Shown here: in pieces, positions 63,058-64,000 of the stretch
Numbering within the stretch: position 1 is the stretch's first letter
How the letters are laid out: every line of letters begins with the position of its first letter
Assembly: GCA_965212145.1 (NCBI GenBank)
Contig: CBDBUY010000009.1
Span: 496,001-560,000 of the forward strand
From: JAAEPI01 sp965212145
GTDB taxonomy: Bacteria; Bacteroidota; Bacteroidia; Cytophagales; Cyclobacteriaceae
Direction of reading: 5' to 3'
DNA: 64,000 nucleotides
Notes under the pieces: generated by a model
The model's input: the letters and a program-made list of their open reading frames with translations, nothing else
The model's database searches: none
What the model was told of the DNA's origin: nothing
Position numbers and translations under genes: made by a program

Positions 63058-64000
63058 ATGAAAAATAAATTAATAGTTTCAGTTCTGGCTCTTCTGATTT
63101 TGGTGGCGTACGGTTGTACTGACCTTACCGAAGAGTTGAGAGATGAATTCACTGAGGACTTTACTCCGGATAACCCTGGTGTAAATCCTAGCACGAATGT
63201 AAATATGCCTACCCCGGACGATGGGCTGGGAGCGGCGTTTGGTACCTTGTTTGGTACTTCAGCTAATCACTACACGTACTTTTCAGTACAGGAAGTATCA
63301 ACCGATGAAGCAGTAATTACTCAAAAGGGTGGTGACTGGTTTGATGGTGGTATCTGGCTTCAGATGCATCAGCATACTTGGACTGCTGCGCATGATCCAC
63401 TTAATGCTACCTGGGCAAATCTCTATGGAGGTGTCAACGAATGTAATCGTCTAATTGGAGATGGTTTGTCAGTGGAAGGCGAGGCGATTGTTCGCTTGGT
63501 CAGAGCTTACTACTTCTGGAGATTACTTGATCTTTTTGGAAATATTAAGACGCCATTGGTAGATGGAGCTGATGTTGCTCAGAGTACTTCGGCTGCTACT
63601 TTCGATTTAATTGAAAATGAAATCTTGGATGTATATGGTGACTTACCTTCAGGACGTCAGGATTATGGACGACCTAGTCAGGGAGCAGCAGATGCTTTGT
63701 TAGCAAGATTGTATCTGAACTGGGAAGTTTATAGCCCGGGCGATGCTGATGGGACTAATAATTATCAAATGGCCATTGACAGAGCGGATAATGTAATCAA
63801 CGATGGATCTTGGGATCTAGACGACAGCTACGCTGACGTGTTTGCCCCGGATAACGTAGATAACATTGAGCATATCTGGGTAGTACCATTTGATGAGGCG
63901 ACTGGAGGAGGAATGAATCTTGCTCAGATGACTTTTCACTATCCGACGCAGCTGACGTACAATCTACAGCAACAGCCTTGGAATGGATACTCTACTTTGG
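63058..64000 (+). CDS. SusD/RagB-family lipoprotein (cut by window end)
   Basis: The first 314 residues of a SusD-type lipoprotein (lipobox VAYGCTD). The SusD pattern includes EVSTDEAVITQKGGDWFDGG, NLYGGVNECNRLI, EAIVRLVRAYYFWRLLDLFGNI, and PSQGAADALLARLYLNWEVY. It continues past the window edge. It forms the glycan-binding half of the SusC complex. The substrate cannot be told without the downstream genes. Confidence 0.95.
   Translation, partial: MKNKLIVSVLALLILVAYGCTDLTEELRDEFTEDFTPDNPGVNPSTNVNMPTPDDGLGAAFGTLFGTSANHYTYFSVQEVSTDEAVITQKGGDWFDGGIWLQMHQHTWTAAHDPLNATWANLYGGVNECNRLIGDGLSVEGEAIVRLVRAYYFWRLLDLFGNIKTPLVDGADVAQSTSAATFDLIENEILDVYGDLPSGRQDYGRPSQGAADALLARLYLNWEVYSPGDADGTNNYQMAIDRADNVINDGSWDLDDSYADVFAPDNVDNIEHIWVVPFDEATGGGMNLAQMTFHYPTQLTYNLQQQPWNGYSTL

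Overview
The window comes from a member of the Bacteroidota, most likely a Cytophagales-type bacterium. Evidence seen directly includes a SusC/SusD pair, a second TonB-dependent receptor with a CarboxypepD_reg-like N-terminal domain, a secreted FG-GAP protein with a type IX secretion (T9SS) sorting tail, a DUF6090-like protein, many lipoproteins, few Shine-Dalgarno sites and a TTG/TAnnTTTG-type promoter before a tRNA. Gene density is high and there is no phage, CRISPR array, rRNA operon or complete insertion sequence.

Layout. 1-3141: mutS2 (3' part), a cytochrome b5-like protein, an amino-sugar kinase (MurK candidate) and murQ in one overlapping operon, followed by a TonB receptor and lipoprotein (3274-6960). 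7008-9579: a T9SS cargo protein and a 56-residue membrane protein. 9815-12915: a TPR/periplasmic-binding protein split by a frameshift, then hemL. 12955-16747: a large membrane-anchored propeller protein and small genes. 16373-22042: a tight minus-strand operon with an FAD pyridine-nucleotide oxidoreductase, a membrane polyferredoxin, a DM13 lipoprotein, two paralogous outer-membrane barrels and a TfoX-like protein. This looks like an electron-transfer system crossing the envelope. 22137-24938: three exported proteins (SGNH hydrolase, esterase-like lipoprotein, cupin lipoprotein). 25018-29139: an accessory patch with a TPR histidine kinase, a DUF559 nuclease flanked by inverted repeats, repeated gene-start fragments and a truncated DUF819 gene. 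29206-36909: mixed housekeeping and stress genes (OsmC, purU, an isolated HisB-N phosphatase ending in a third copy of the DUF559-flanking repeat, an M20 peptidase, ddl, a response regulator). 36974-43021: tRNA-Pro, exported YciI-like proteins, a SprT-like protein, der, an M24 peptidase, era and initiator tRNA-Met. 43158-45601: a histidine kinase and a 1.1-kb non-coding stretch with two 253-bp direct repeats. 45602-57335: dsbD, SDR enzymes, a nitroreductase, a GldH-like lipoprotein, GT9, a Cys/Met PLP enzyme and several small proteins. 57337-59720: polyprenyl synthase and a cystathionine beta-synthase-type enzyme. 60124-64000: SusC/SusD, cut by the window edge, with a LacI-type palindrome upstream.

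The strongest leads are the polyferredoxin/DM13/barrel operon and the DUF559 gene bracketed by GC-rich inverted repeats that also recur at the end of the HisB-N gene. Two single-base frameshifts, both in A runs, need checking against reads. All assignments rest on reading the protein sequences by eye; no database search was run.
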